Positions 1 to 9,554 of a DNA stretch of 64,000 bases are shown here, in pieces (position 1 is the first letter of the stretch; each line of letters opens with the position of its first letter). The stretch spans positions 1-64,000 of the forward strand of contig NZ_JAJAFR010000006.1 in NCBI RefSeq assembly GCF_020734105.1, written 5' to 3'. Under the pieces are notes generated by a model that saw only the letters and a list, made by a program, of their open reading frames with translations, ran no database searches and was not told where the DNA came from. A program made the translations under genes and the position numbers. Source of the DNA: Alkalihalobacillus deserti (GTDB lineage Bacteria; Bacillota; Bacilli; Bacillales; Bacillaceae_D).

Positions 1-1
1 A

Positions 2-2452
2 GGAGAAAACGTGCTAGGAAGCGCTGTTGTAAAGGCAGATGGAACCTATCATGTAGAAATTGCAAAACAAGCGGCAGGAACGCAAGTCGAAGTGACCGCA
101 ACGGATGAAGCAGGACATGTAAGTGAAGCGACGACGGTAATCGTAGTGGATCAGACTGCTCCAGAAGCGCCAATGGTAGATGGAGTAACGGAAGAAACTA
201 CAACTGTAACAGGCCAAGCAGAAGCAGGAACAACGATTACGGTTAAAGCAGGAGAAAACGTGCTAGGAAGCGCTGTTGTAAAAACAGATGGAACCTATCA
301 TGTAGAAATTGCAAGTCAAGCAGCAGGAACGCAAGTCGAAGTGACTGCAACGGATGAAGCAGGACATGTAAGTGAAGCGACGACAGTAATCGTAGTGGAT
401 CAGACTGCTCCAGAAGCGCCAATGGTAGATGAAATAACAGACCAAACAACAGCCGTAACCGGGCAAGCAGAAGCAGGCTCCACGGTAACGGTTAAAGCAG
501 GAGAAAACGAACTAGGAAGCGCTGTTGTAAAGGCAGATGGAACCTATCATGTAGAAATTGCAAAACAAGCAGTGGGAACGCAAGTCGAAGTGACCGCAAC
601 GGATGAAGCAGGACATGTAAGTGAAGCGACGATTGTAATCGTAGTGGATCAGACTGCTCCAGAAGCGCCAGAAGTTGAAGGAGTAACGGAAGAAACTACA
701 ACTGTAACAGGCCAAGCAGAAGCAGGAACAACGATTACGGTTAAAGTAGGAGAAAACGTGCTAGGAAGCGCTGTTGTAAAGGCAGATGGAACCTATCATG
801 TAGAAATTGCAAAACAAGCGGCAGGAACGCAAGTCGAAGTGACCGCAACGGATGAAGCAGGACATGTAAGTGAAGCGACGACAGTAATCGTAGTGGACCA
901 GACAGCTCCAGAAGCGCCAGAAGTTGAAGAGGTGACAGATCAAACAACAGCCGTAACCGGGCAAGCAGAAGCAGGCTCCACGATAACGGTTAAAGCAGGA
1001 GAAAACGTGCTAGGAAGCGCTGTTGTAAAGGCAGATGGAACCTATCATGTAGAAATTGCAAGTCAAGCAGCAGGAACGCAAGTCGAAGTGACCGCAACGG
1101 ATGAAGCAGGACATGTAAGTGAAGCGACGATTGTAATCGTAGTGGATCAGACTGCTCCAGAAGCGCCAATGGTAGATGAAATAACAGACCAATCAACAGC
1201 CGTAACCGGGCAAGCAGAAGCAGGATCCACGGTAACGGTTAAAGCAGGAGAAAACGTGCTAGGAAGCGCTGTTGTAGAGTCAGATGGAACCTATCATGTA
1301 GAAATTGCAAAACAAGCAGCGGGAACGCAAGTCGAAGTGACCGCAACGGATGAAGCAGGACATGTAAGTGAAGCGACGAAAGTAATCGTAGTGGATCAGA
1401 CTGCTCCAGAAGCACCAATGGTAGATGAAATAACAGACCAATCAACAGCCGTAACCGGGCAAGCAGAAGCAGGATCCACGGTAACGGTTAAAGCAGGAGA
1501 AAACGTGCTAGGAAGCGCTGTTGTAGAGTCAGATGGAACCTATCATGTAGAAATTGCAAAACAAGCAGCGGGAACGCAAGTCGAAGTGACCGCAACGGAT
1601 GAAGCAGGACATGTAAGTGAAGCGACGAAAGTAATCGTAGTGGATCAGACAGCTCCAGAAGCACCAATGGTAGATGAAATAACAGACCAAACCACAGCCG
1701 TAACCGGACAAGCAGAAGCAGGCTCCACGGTAACGGTTAAAGCAGGAGAAAACGTGCTAGGAAGCGCTGTTGTAGAGTCAGATGGAACCTATCATGTAGA
1801 AATTGCAAAACAAGCAGCGGGAACGCAAGTCGAAGTGACCGCAACGGATGAAGCAGGACATGTAAGTGAAGCGACGAAAGTAATCGTAGTGGATCAGACA
1901 GCTCCAGAAGCACCAATGGTAGATGAAATAACAGACCAAACCACAGCCGTAACCGGACAAGCAGAAGCAGGCTCCACGGTAACGGTTAAAGCAGGAGAAA
2001 ACGTGCTAGGAAGCGCTGTTGTAAAGGCAGATGGAGCTTTTACTGTTCAAATTGAAAAGCAATATGCGGCAACCGTATTATCCATTGTGGCTACAGATCA
2101 AGCTGGTAATCAAAGTAATGTACAACCTGTTACGGTTGAATTAGATTCAGCGTGGAAAAAATGGGAGAAGAAAACGACAGATGACCGCTTTAAAAAGTGG
2201 ACGATCGCCTTTAATGCGTTAGTAAATTCGTCTACTATTAATTTTAATGAAATATATGTAACGAACAGTGAAGGAATCTCAACTCCAGCCCTCATTCAAG
2301 AAAGTGAAGATGGAATGTCAGTTGAAATTATCCCTTCACAGTCATACAAAGTTGGGGAAAGTTATTACTTATATATAAGTGATGGACTCGAGTCAGAGAA
2401 GGGTCAATTATTAAGTGAAAAGGTCATGATGGAATTTGAAATTTTAGATTGA
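2..2452 (+). CDS. Surface protein of tandem Ig-like repeats (5' incomplete)
   Basis: The open frame runs in from the left edge (codons in phase from base 2), so the true start and signal peptide lie outside the window. The visible 816 residues are eight almost identical 83-residue Ig-like (bacterial Big-type) beta-sandwich repeats, each with the phrases TVTGQAEAG, GSAVV, DGTYHVEIA, VEVTATDEAGHVSEAT and VVDQTAPEAP, followed by a divergent ninth repeat. The last ~105 residues (from about DSAWKKWEKK) differ and resemble an SbsA-type Ig domain. No LPXTG, SLH or membrane anchor is visible at the C-terminus. Such proteins are usually extracellular stalks or adhesins; the function here is inferred from architecture only. 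The gene ends 0.3 kb before a wall-polymer glycosyltransferase operon. Confidence 0.85.
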   Translation, partial: GENVLGSAVVKADGTYHVEIAKQAAGTQVEVTATDEAGHVSEATTVIVVDQTAPEAPMVDGVTEETTTVTGQAEAGTTITVKAGENVLGSAVVKTDGTYHVEIASQAAGTQVEVTATDEAGHVSEATTVIVVDQTAPEAPMVDEITDQTTAVTGQAEAGSTVTVKAGENELGSAVVKADGTYHVEIAKQAVGTQVEVTATDEAGHVSEATIVIVVDQTAPEAPEVEGVTEETTTVTGQAEAGTTITVKVGENVLGSAVVKADGTYHVEIAKQAAGTQVEVTATDEAGHVSEATTVIVVDQTAPEAPEVEEVTDQTTAVTGQAEAGSTITVKAGENVLGSAVVKADGTYHVEIASQAAGTQVEVTATDEAGHVSEATIVIVVDQTAPEAPMVDEITDQSTAVTGQAEAGSTVTVKAGENVLGSAVVESDGTYHVEIAKQAAGTQVEVTATDEAGHVSEATKVIVVDQTAPEAPMVDEITDQSTAVTGQAEAGSTVTVKAGENVLGSAVVESDGTYHVEIAKQAAGTQVEVTATDEAGHVSEATKVIVVDQTAPEAPMVDEITDQTTAVTGQAEAGSTVTVKAGENVLGSAVVESDGTYHVEIAKQAAGTQVEVTATDEAGHVSEATKVIVVDQTAPEAPMVDEITDQTTAVTGQAEAGSTVTVKAGENVLGSAVVKADGAFTVQIEKQYAATVLSIVATDQAGNQSNVQPVTVELDSAWKKWEKKTTDDRFKKWTIAFNALVNSSTINFNEIYVTNSEGISTPALIQESEDGMSVEIIPSQSYKVGESYYLYISDGLESEKGQLLSEKVMMEFEILD
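11..2035 (+). repeat. 249-bp in-frame tandem repeat array
   Basis: The same coding unit recurs with exact 249-bp spacing: the junction codon sits at 11, 260, 509, 758, 1007, 1256, 1505, 1754 and 2003. Units are nearly identical in DNA, with changes clustered at a few codons (for example KADG/ESDG and EEVTDQ/DEITDQ). The units from 1256 to 1960 are the most alike, suggesting recent duplication. Length polymorphism and assembly collapse are likely. Confidence 0.95.
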
Positions 2453-2623
2453 TCGTAAGTTCTTGAATTAGTCTTCAGTATGAATGGTTCAGTCATTGAT
2501 ACTGAAGCTTAAATGGAGAGGCATTGGAACAGCCTATTAGAATGACACTTCAAATTGTCGGTTCTTATGAATAAAGGGCTGACAATAGACAAATAGACTT
2601 AATTATTAATTAAAGTCAAAACA

Positions 2624-2650
2624 AAAGGACAGCATATGGCTGTCTTTTTC
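2624..2650 (+). terminator. Rho-independent terminator after the repeat protein gene
   Basis: A GACAGC/GCTGTC stem with a short loop is followed by TTTTT. The rest of the 338-bp gap between the stop at 2452 and the next start at 2791 shows no gene. Confidence 0.8.
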
Positions 2651-2790
2651 TTATGTATAAGTATCAAATAAGAAAAATCTTGAAAATTTCACGTCAACCC
2701 TACTCGGACGCGTGACCTCTGAAATTTTTATGATATGATACGAAGTGATATAATGATGAAACGACATATTTGAGTATGAGGGAGTTAGAA

Positions 2791-3912
2791 ATGAAACATA
2801 TCCTTGTGTATTTTCCATATAAACTACAAGAAAATCCGAAGAGTGGTTCGGGTGTAAGACCTAAAAAAATGGTGGCTGCATTCACGAGCTACGCGGAGAA
2901 AGAAGGCTTTGAATTAGTTGTTATTTCCGGTGATTCAAAAGAGCGGGCAAAGGCTACGGAGGAGTACCGCGAAAAAAATCGAGCAAAAGATGCCTCGTTC
3001 TGTTATATGGAAAATGCGACGATTCCTTACTGGCTAACTGATTCGGATCATGTTCCACGCGCTCCGAAAATGGATCAGCGTTTTTGGACGTATCTAAAAC
3101 AGCAAAATGTACCAATTGGTTTGTTTTACCGTGATGTGTATTGGAAATTTGATGACATGTATGTTCCACCAGGTGGAAAGAAAATATTCACACCGCTAAT
3201 GAGAGCGATCTATTACCGGGAACTGGCTGTCTTTAAGAAATTCGTAGATATCATGTATTTACCATCTCTTGAAATGAACGACTTTGTCAATTGGAAAGGA
3301 CAGTATAAGGAACTACCTCCTGGTATGGAGTTTGAACCGAGTGGACTTACAGTTAAGAAAGAAGATGAGCCAATGCATGCGGTTTTTGTCGGGGGAATCA
3401 CCGATCAAAAAGGCGTGATGCTGATGTTAGAAGCGTTTAAGAAAGTGAACGATGGAGGAAGAGAGCTTCGGTTATCGTTAGTTTGCCGTGAACAAGAATA
3501 TAAAAAATATCCGGCTATGCACCCTTTTGCAGAAGAAGGATGGTGTTCAATTTTACACGTTTCTGGGAAGGAACTCGAAGCCATTTACGAAAAGACAGAT
3601 TTTGCTGTCATCCCACGGGAAATGAATACATATCACCATTTTTCAATGCCGGTAAAAATGTTTGAATATCTGGCTAATGGTCAACCGATCCTTGCGACAA
3701 ACTGTAAGGCACAGGCTAGAGTCATTAATGAAGAAGAGGTTGGTGTTACTACTGATGATGATCTCGATAGCTTTATGGTTGGTTTGCAGCAGATGTTAGA
3801 TCGTTCGGTCTACGAGAAATTACGGTTAAATATAGAAACATACAGCTTTCAAAATCATTCCTGGGAAGCTCGAGCTAGGCAGGTAGCAGAAGAGCTCATG
3901 AAAGGTAGGTAG
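2791..3912 (+). CDS. Glycosyltransferase (GT-B fold, group 1 type)
   Basis: Predicted 373-residue cytoplasmic glycosyltransferase. The N-terminal half is atypical but contains PKSGSGVRPKKM; the C-terminal half has the nucleotide-sugar-binding Rossmann pattern (VFVGGITDQKGVMLMLEAF, then MPVKMFEYLANGQPILAT), typical of GT-B enzymes. I chose ATG 2791 because GGGAG lies 6 nt upstream; a TTG at 2770 has no ribosome binding site. It is the first gene of a tight run of three glycosyltransferases, then gtaB and ugd, so it probably adds a sugar to a lipid-linked wall polymer repeat. Donor and linkage cannot be read from sequence. Confidence 0.85.
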   Translation: MKHILVYFPYKLQENPKSGSGVRPKKMVAAFTSYAEKEGFELVVISGDSKERAKATEEYREKNRAKDASFCYMENATIPYWLTDSDHVPRAPKMDQRFWTYLKQQNVPIGLFYRDVYWKFDDMYVPPGGKKIFTPLMRAIYYRELAVFKKFVDIMYLPSLEMNDFVNWKGQYKELPPGMEFEPSGLTVKKEDEPMHAVFVGGITDQKGVMLMLEAFKKVNDGGRELRLSLVCREQEYKKYPAMHPFAEEGWCSILHVSGKELEAIYEKTDFAVIPREMNTYHHFSMPVKMFEYLANGQPILATNCKAQARVINEEEVGVTTDDDLDSFMVGLQQMLDRSVYEKLRLNIETYSFQNHSWEARARQVAEELMKGR

Positions 3913-3915
3913 CAG

Positions 3916-5022
3916 ATGAAAATCATTCTATTAGCACCAGCGAATAATGTTCATACAAAGAAATGGCTTGATTTTTATAATAGCAAAGGGATCGAAGTGG
4001 TCAACGTTAGTTTCGATAGTCATAGAGATGACGAAGATCGCTCGAAGTGGTCTCACGTTAAAACCACTTATTTACACTTAAAGTTTGCTAATAAATTAGC
4101 TTATTTCTTAACAATTGGCCAAATGAAGCAGATTATTAAAGACGAGCAACCGACTCTTTTGCATTCTCATTATATTTCTAGCTATGGGGTAGTCGGGGCT
4201 TTAACTGGTTTTCACCCATATGTGTCTTCTGTATGGGGAAGTGATATTTATGATTTTCCAAAAGAAGGGTCAATCAAACGGAAGTTAGTTGAATTTGCGT
4301 TGAGCAAATCTGATGTGATTTGTTCAACTAGCCATGTCATGAAAGATGTGACGGCCGAATATACAGATAAAGAAATTGATGTCACTCCTTTTGGTGTGGA
4401 TATGAATACGTTTAAACCATTAGAAAAAATTCAGGATCTAGATAAAGTCGTTTTTGGGATTGTGAAGACGATGAAAGAGAAATATGGAATTCGCTTTTTG
4501 CTAGAAGGCTATCGCCTTTTTAAAGATGATGTGACAGAAGATGAGTATCGAAAAACAAAGCTTGTCATTGTCGGCGGTGGTCCTTTGCTTGACGAGTATA
4601 AGGAGCTTTCAAAAAAGCTTGAGATTGATGATCAAGTGACGTTCACGGGCAATGTCCCTCATCATGAAGTTCCGCATTACATTAATCAGATTGACTTGTT
4701 CTTTGTTCCATCTACTCTTGATAGTGAGAGCTTCGGGGTGGCAGCTGTTGAAGCGCAGGCGTGCGAAGTTCCTGTTGTGGTGGCTAATGTCGGTGGCCTT
4801 CCTGAGGTTGTAAAAGATGGAGAAACGGGTTACGTGATTCCAACAAAGGATGCGGTAGCCATCGCCACAAAAATGAAAGAGTTATTGAATAATGAAGCGC
4901 GACGGAAAGAACTTGGCAAAAACGGCCGAGCTCATGTCATAAAGGAATATGAGTGGGTTGAGAATGCAGAGCGGATGCTTGCGGTTTATGAGCGGAGGCT
5001 AAAGGAGGCTGTACATGGATAA
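3916..5022 (+). CDS. Glycosyltransferase family 4
   Basis: 368-residue GT-B glycosyltransferase. The N-terminal domain starts [17 protein letters not shown] and holds [11 protein letters not shown]; the C-terminal donor domain has [22 protein letters not shown] and the retaining GT4 signature [18 protein letters not shown] followed by GGLPEVV. It begins 3 nt after the previous stop, with its ribosome binding site inside the upstream gene, so the two are co-transcribed. It should transfer a hexose, HexNAc or uronic acid residue to an undecaprenyl-PP-linked acceptor on the inner membrane face. Similar in type to TuaC of B. subtilis, but orthology is unproven. Confidence 0.88.
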   Translation: MKIILLAPANNVHTKKWLDFYNSKGIEVVNVSFDSHRDDEDRSKWSHVKTTYLHLKFANKLAYFLTIGQMKQIIKDEQPTLLHSHYISSYGVVGALTGFHPYVSSVWGSDIYDFPKEGSIKRKLVEFALSKSDVICSTSHVMKDVTAEYTDKEIDVTPFGVDMNTFKPLEKIQDLDKVVFGIVKTMKEKYGIRFLLEGYRLFKDDVTEDEYRKTKLVIVGGGPLLDEYKELSKKLEIDDQVTFTGNVPHHEVPHYINQIDLFFVPSTLDSESFGVAAVEAQACEVPVVVANVGGLPEVVKDGETGYVIPTKDAVAIATKMKELLNNEARRKELGKNGRAHVIKEYEWVENAERMLAVYERRLKEAVHG

Positions 5023-5782
5023 ACAGAACCAACCACTTGTAACGGTTGTAACGGCTGCCTTTAACTGCGAGAAGTTCATTGGTGAGACGATTCAATCGGT
5101 TCAAAATCAAACCTATGAAAATTGGGAAATGATCCTTGTTGATGACTATTCAACAGATGGTACACTAGACGTGCTGCAGAGGTATGCAGCAGAGGATGAT
5201 AGAATTAAGGTCATGGTACTTGAAGAGAATAGCGGTGCAGCCGTTGCACGAAACAAAGCTCTTAATAGTGCTAAAAGTAAATATGTTGCTTTTTTAGATA
5301 GTGATGATTTATGGTTACCTGAAAAATTAGAAAAGCAGATCGCCTTTATGCAAGAGAATGATTATGCTTTTACTTTTACAGCTTATAAAACGATGGATGA
5401 GTTTGGAAATGATCTTGGTCAGGTTGTTCAAGCACCCAAACAAATGGATTATAAAGGCCTTCTCAAAAATACAATTATCGGTTGTTTAACAGTTGTTATA
5501 GATGTGGAAAAAACGGGTGTCTTGCAAATGCCTTTAATTCGAACAAGGCAAGACTGGGCATTATGGTTGTCCGTTTTAAAAAGAGGATATATTGCCTATG
5601 GATATCCCGAAGTACTAGCACGTTATCGGAAGGTTAAGGGTTCCATTTCTAGCAATAAGTTTAAGGCAGCGAAGCAAAATTTTTATGTGTATCGGCACGT
5701 AGAAAAATTAAGCTTGCCTTATGCTTTGTACAATTTTATTCATTATGTATGGACATCAGGTAAGAAGCATTTTAATAGATAA
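5015..5782 (+). CDS. Glycosyltransferase family 2 (TuaG-like)
   Basis: 255-residue GT2 (GT-A fold) enzyme. It opens PLVTVVTAAFNCEKFIGETI, has VDDYSTDGT for nucleotide binding, NSGAAVARNKA, and the metal-binding DSDD at about residue 95 followed by LWLPEKLEKQI. Length and opening resemble TuaG of the B. subtilis teichuronic acid operon, but I do not assign the symbol. The start overlaps the previous gene by 8 nt and has a strong AAAGGAGG at good spacing, implying translational coupling. With the two upstream transferases and TagO it could complete a four-sugar repeat. Confidence 0.88.
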   Translation: MDKQNQPLVTVVTAAFNCEKFIGETIQSVQNQTYENWEMILVDDYSTDGTLDVLQRYAAEDDRIKVMVLEENSGAAVARNKALNSAKSKYVAFLDSDDLWLPEKLEKQIAFMQENDYAFTFTAYKTMDEFGNDLGQVVQAPKQMDYKGLLKNTIIGCLTVVIDVEKTGVLQMPLIRTRQDWALWLSVLKRGYIAYGYPEVLARYRKVKGSISSNKFKAAKQNFYVYRHVEKLSLPYALYNFIHYVWTSGKKHFNR

Positions 5783-5805
5783 TTGTAATCTGATAGGGGG
5801 ATATT

Positions 5806-6696
5806 ATGAAAGTACGGAAAGCCATTATTCCAGCTGCAGGATTGGGAACTCGTTTCCTTCCTGCAACGAAAGCACAGCCAAAAGAAATGTTGCCGATCGT
5901 TGATAAGCCAACGATCCAATATATCGTCGAAGAAGCGATTCAGTCAGGGATTGAGGACATTATCATTGTCAGTGGTCGAGGGAAACGAGCGATAGAAGAT
6001 CATTTTGACAAATCCTATGAGTTAGAAGAAACGCTAGCTAAGAAAGAAAAGTTTGCGATGTTAGAAGAGATGCAAGCCATTTCCAATATGGCTAAAATCC
6101 ATTATATACGTCAAAAAGAACCACGTGGACTTGGTCATGCGATTCATTGTGCAAGTCGTTTTATCGGCAATGAACCATTTGCTGTTTTATTAGGTGATGA
6201 CATTGTTAAATCCGATGGCGAGCCTTGCTTGAAACAGTTAATCAATGTCTACAATGAAAACAACTGTTCAGTTGTTGGTGTTCAGCGAGTACCGGATGAA
6301 GATGTGTCCAAGTATGGAATCATTGCTCCTTCTTCAGATGCTACAGGTACCGATATTATTGAAGTCAGCTCTTTAGTAGAGAAGCCAGCTTTAGATCAAG
6401 CACCGTCTAATTTTGCGATTATGGGTCGTTACGTTTTAACCCCGGAAATTTTTGAGGTCCTTGAAAATCAAGAGCCAGGTGCCGGAGGTGAAATCCAATT
6501 AACGGATGCGATTAAATCATTGAATGAGTTGCAGCGAGTGTTAGCCTTCAATTTCTCAGGGAAACGTTACGATGTTGGAGATAAGTTAGGGTTCGTGAAA
6601 GCAACCATTGATTTTGCTTTGCAACGTGAGGACTTGAGCGCTGATGTACAAGCTTATTTACAAGGGCTTGTATTAGGTAAACAGGGAGGAAAATAG
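5806..6696 (+). CDS. gtaB: UTP-glucose-1-phosphate uridylyltransferase
   Basis: 296 residues, normal for GtaB/GalU. Makes UDP-glucose from UTP and glucose-1-phosphate in the cytoplasm. The N-terminus carries the nucleotidyltransferase signature [27 protein letters not shown] is the metal-binding region and VEKP and YDVGDKLGF are family motifs. A GGGGG ribosome binding site lies just upstream. Placed between three glycosyltransferases and UDP-glucose dehydrogenase, it supplies UDP-Glc and, through the next enzyme, UDP-GlcA for wall polymer synthesis. Confidence 0.96.
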   Translation: MKVRKAIIPAAGLGTRFLPATKAQPKEMLPIVDKPTIQYIVEEAIQSGIEDIIIVSGRGKRAIEDHFDKSYELEETLAKKEKFAMLEEMQAISNMAKIHYIRQKEPRGLGHAIHCASRFIGNEPFAVLLGDDIVKSDGEPCLKQLINVYNENNCSVVGVQRVPDEDVSKYGIIAPSSDATGTDIIEVSSLVEKPALDQAPSNFAIMGRYVLTPEIFEVLENQEPGAGGEIQLTDAIKSLNELQRVLAFNFSGKRYDVGDKLGFVKATIDFALQREDLSADVQAYLQGLVLGKQGGK

Positions 6697-6698
6697 AA

Positions 6699-8000
6699 AT
6701 GAAGATTGCGGTTATTGGTACGGGTTATGTTGGCCTTGTAACGGGAGTGGTGCTCTCTCATATTGGTCATGATGTTACTTGTATTGATCTTGATGTGAAA
6801 AAAGTAGAACGAATGAAAAGTGGAGAATCTCCGATATACGAACCAGGTCTTGAGGAATTAATGAAAGAGAATTTGAAAGCTGGTCGCCTGAATTTTACAG
6901 AAAAACATGCGGAAGGTTTTGCTGATGCTGAAGTCATTTTCATTGCAGTAGGAACTCCGCAAAAAGAAGATGGAACAGCCGATTTACGATTCATTGAGCA
7001 AGCGTCTAAAGATATTGCGAACCATATTCAGAAAGATACGGTTGTTGTCACAAAAAGTACGGTACCTGTTGGAACAAATGACTTTGTGAAACAAACACTT
7101 TTAGCTAATTTAGCATACCAAGTCCAAGTGACAGTCGCTTCGAATCCGGAATTTTTACGTGAAGGTTCTGCTGTTGATGATACGTTTAAAGGCGATCGGA
7201 TTGTTGTGGGGGCTGATGATGACGAAACGGCTGCAAAGGTAGAGAGTGTATTTGCACCATTAGGCATTCCTGTTTTTCGAACGGATATTAAGAGTGCTGA
7301 GATGATTAAGTATGCATCGAATGCTTTTTTAGCAACAAAAATTAGTTTTATTAATGAGATTGCTAATATTTGTGAGAAGCTCGGTGCGAATGTGGAAGAT
7401 GTAGCAACTGGTATGGGAATGGATGACCGAATCGGAAGTAAATTCTTGCAAGCTGGAATTGGTTATGGTGGATCTTGTTTTCCTAAGGATACGAATGCAC
7501 TCGTGCAAATTGCAGGCAATATTGAGCATGATTTTGAATTGCTTAAATCCGTTATTAAGGTGAACAACACGCAGAGGGAAAAATTAGTGATAAAAGCGGT
7601 TGAGCATTTGGGCACGCTCAAAAACAAACGTGTTGCGCTTCTTGGACTTGCTTTTAAACCGAACACAGATGATATGAGAGAAGCTGCTTCCATTGTCATT
7701 GCGGAAAAACTAGTGGAAGAGGGTGCAGATATTTATGCGTTTGACCCGATTGCCACAGAGAATGCAAAGCAATGGTTACCTAAAGAAGTTAACTATGTCA
7801 ATTCAGCCATTGAAGCGATCGAGCAAGCAGAAGTGGCGTTTATCGTAACTGAATGGAACGAAGTGAAATCTTTAACTCCAGAAATCTTTAAAAAACATAT
7901 GAAACAAGCAGTTATTTTTGACGGACGAAACTGTTATAATATTGAAGAAATGAAACGTGTAGAAGTAGAATACCATTCCATTGGTCGTCCTAGTAAGTAG
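6699..8000 (+). CDS. tuaD: UDP-glucose 6-dehydrogenase
   Basis: 433 residues. Oxidises UDP-glucose twice with NAD+ to UDP-glucuronate. Visible motifs: N-terminal Rossmann GTGYVGLVTG (8-17), FIAVGTP, STVPVGT, NPEFLREG, the conserved Lys204 in MIKYASNA, and the catalytic Cys260 in GGSCFPKD. It starts 3 nt after gtaB, preceded by GGAGG. TuaD/Ugd is the B. subtilis teichuronic acid enzyme. A second, different nucleotide-sugar dehydrogenase (WbpA type, 26757-28070) is also present, so the two probably feed different sugars into the same wall polymer or into two polymers. Confidence 0.95.
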   Translation: MKIAVIGTGYVGLVTGVVLSHIGHDVTCIDLDVKKVERMKSGESPIYEPGLEELMKENLKAGRLNFTEKHAEGFADAEVIFIAVGTPQKEDGTADLRFIEQASKDIANHIQKDTVVVTKSTVPVGTNDFVKQTLLANLAYQVQVTVASNPEFLREGSAVDDTFKGDRIVVGADDDETAAKVESVFAPLGIPVFRTDIKSAEMIKYASNAFLATKISFINEIANICEKLGANVEDVATGMGMDDRIGSKFLQAGIGYGGSCFPKDTNALVQIAGNIEHDFELLKSVIKVNNTQREKLVIKAVEHLGTLKNKRVALLGLAFKPNTDDMREAASIVIAEKLVEEGADIYAFDPIATENAKQWLPKEVNYVNSAIEAIEQAEVAFIVTEWNEVKSLTPEIFKKHMKQAVIFDGRNCYNIEEMKRVEVEYHSIGRPSK

Positions 8001-8034
8001 AAAACGGTAAACAGTAGAAGGGAGGTTGCGTAAG

Positions 8035-9321
8035 ATGAAAGGTTTAAGGGCTTGTTCTTTTCTTCTCTTAATGTTTCTCTTTTTTTTCCTTTCTCCATTA
8101 GGAAGTGCTGAAACGAACCAACGTTACATCATCGTCAGTGAAAAGCAGGGACTAAAAGGAGAGTTAGAAACTATCGATGAACTTACGATTCTCGATCGCT
8201 TTACGTTTGAAGAGAAAACATACACGATAGCAGAAGGGGCTTCTGAATCGATTGAACAAGCGAAGCAACTTCCTTCTATTCTATATATGGAAGAAGATCA
8301 ACCTCTCCAATTGGTGAATCAGGATGTGTCGGGTTCCCAGATGTCACCTTGGGGAATATTGGAGATTGAAGCTAATCGTCTGCTAGATGAGCCTTGTCGG
8401 TGTAAAATCGCGATTATTGATAGTGGGATTTCAGATCATGTTGCCCTTAATTATGCTGTTAGAAAAAAAATAACCTATACTAATTTGCAAGAAAAAACAG
8501 GGGTTGCATTTGACGATAGCAGTGATGGTCATGGTACCCATGTTGCTGGAATTATTGCTGGAAAACCTACAAATGGTCAGCTAGTAGGAATGACCAATGA
8601 TGCTTCCCTTTATATCGTGAAAGCTTTAGATGCGGAAGGAAATGGCTTTGTCTCGGATATGGTCAAGGGAATCCGCTGGGCTATGAATGAGGATGTTCAG
8701 CTAGTGAATCTTAGTCTTGGAACAGATCGATTTTCTCAAACGATGGAGAATACACTAAAAGATGCCTATGATCGCGGGATTGTTGTCGTTGCGGCATCAG
8801 GTAATGACGGGGGCGTAGTTCAATATCCAGCTGCTTCTCGTTATACCATTGGTGTCGGGGCTACGGACCAAAACAGGCGCATGCCTAGTTGGTCGTCATT
8901 TGGTTCTGAAGTTGATCTTTTAGCTCCAGGCGTGCGAATACCTTCAACAGTGAAAAATCATTCTTTCGGTGAGATGTCGGGGACCTCGATGGCAGCTCCA
9001 CATGTGACGGGTGCTGCATCTAAGTTATTGCCTCTTTATCAAGGAAAAGCAAATGGAAACCGTGTGGAGTGGGTTCGTTCTCGTTTAAAAGAATATTCAT
9101 CCTTTGCTTATCAAAACAATGGCAGTCGTCTTCAACAAGTAGGCTTTTTAAATGTCTATAGAAGTTTCCACGAAGTAGATTGGTTGACGAGTGCAACTGT
9201 GATGACAGAGGATGGTAAAGAATCTACTCTTGATCAGGAAGAGTTAAATACATTCAAAGATAGCTATAATCGTATCATGGTTCAAACAAACAATGGCAAA
9301 CAAGAATGGCAATTAAACTAA
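8035..9321 (+). CDS. Secreted subtilisin-family (S8) serine protease
   Basis: 428 residues. A signal peptide (hydrophobic stretch 8-20, cleavage near GSA-ET) precedes a ~75-residue I9-like pro-region and an S8 catalytic domain: Asp129 (AIIDSGIS), His166 (DGHGTHVAG), Asn257 (ASGND) and Ser318 (GTSMAAPHVTG). About 90 C-terminal residues follow without a recognisable anchor. I chose ATG 8035, 9 nt after GGGAGG; the TTG at 8026 abuts the ribosome binding site. A CRC pair before the first catalytic strand is unusual. It is the first of several exported proteins next to the polymer genes and may process wall proteins; the substrate is unknown. Confidence 0.93.
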   Translation: MKGLRACSFLLLMFLFFFLSPLGSAETNQRYIIVSEKQGLKGELETIDELTILDRFTFEEKTYTIAEGASESIEQAKQLPSILYMEEDQPLQLVNQDVSGSQMSPWGILEIEANRLLDEPCRCKIAIIDSGISDHVALNYAVRKKITYTNLQEKTGVAFDDSSDGHGTHVAGIIAGKPTNGQLVGMTNDASLYIVKALDAEGNGFVSDMVKGIRWAMNEDVQLVNLSLGTDRFSQTMENTLKDAYDRGIVVVAASGNDGGVVQYPAASRYTIGVGATDQNRRMPSWSSFGSEVDLLAPGVRIPSTVKNHSFGEMSGTSMAAPHVTGAASKLLPLYQGKANGNRVEWVRSRLKEYSSFAYQNNGSRLQQVGFLNVYRSFHEVDWLTSATVMTEDGKESTLDQEELNTFKDSYNRIMVQTNNGKQEWQLN

Positions 9322-9554
9322 CCGGTTTTTAACCTTTCAAATTGAGTGAAATGAACGTTTGTTCAAGTTCTCGGTTTGGAGGTTTTTTTGTTTGTTAGGA
9401 TAAATTGGTTTAGTCAGTCAGACTATTTTTATAAGTGAGTCATTTGTCACGATTTAAGAAAAATATGAAAAATTATCAAGAGAATTGATGCATTATTTTG
9501 TAGAATATTAGATAATAGAGTAGAAATAACAGTTTCAGAGAAAGGAGTTTTGTA

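Noticed and set aside
14..1960. A ladder of ~67-residue minus-strand ORFs repeating every 249 bp
   Set aside because: They are antisense shadows of the Ig-like repeat gene; they have no ribosome binding sites and exist only because the repeat lacks stops in that frame.
11..2035. CRISPR-like regular spacing at the left edge
   Set aside because: The spacing is 249 bp with no separate repeat/spacer division, and the whole is one open reading frame.
9322..9400. Possible terminator after the subtilase gene
   Set aside because: There is a T run and some complementarity (AACC...GGTT), but I could not draw a convincing stem, so it is not listed.
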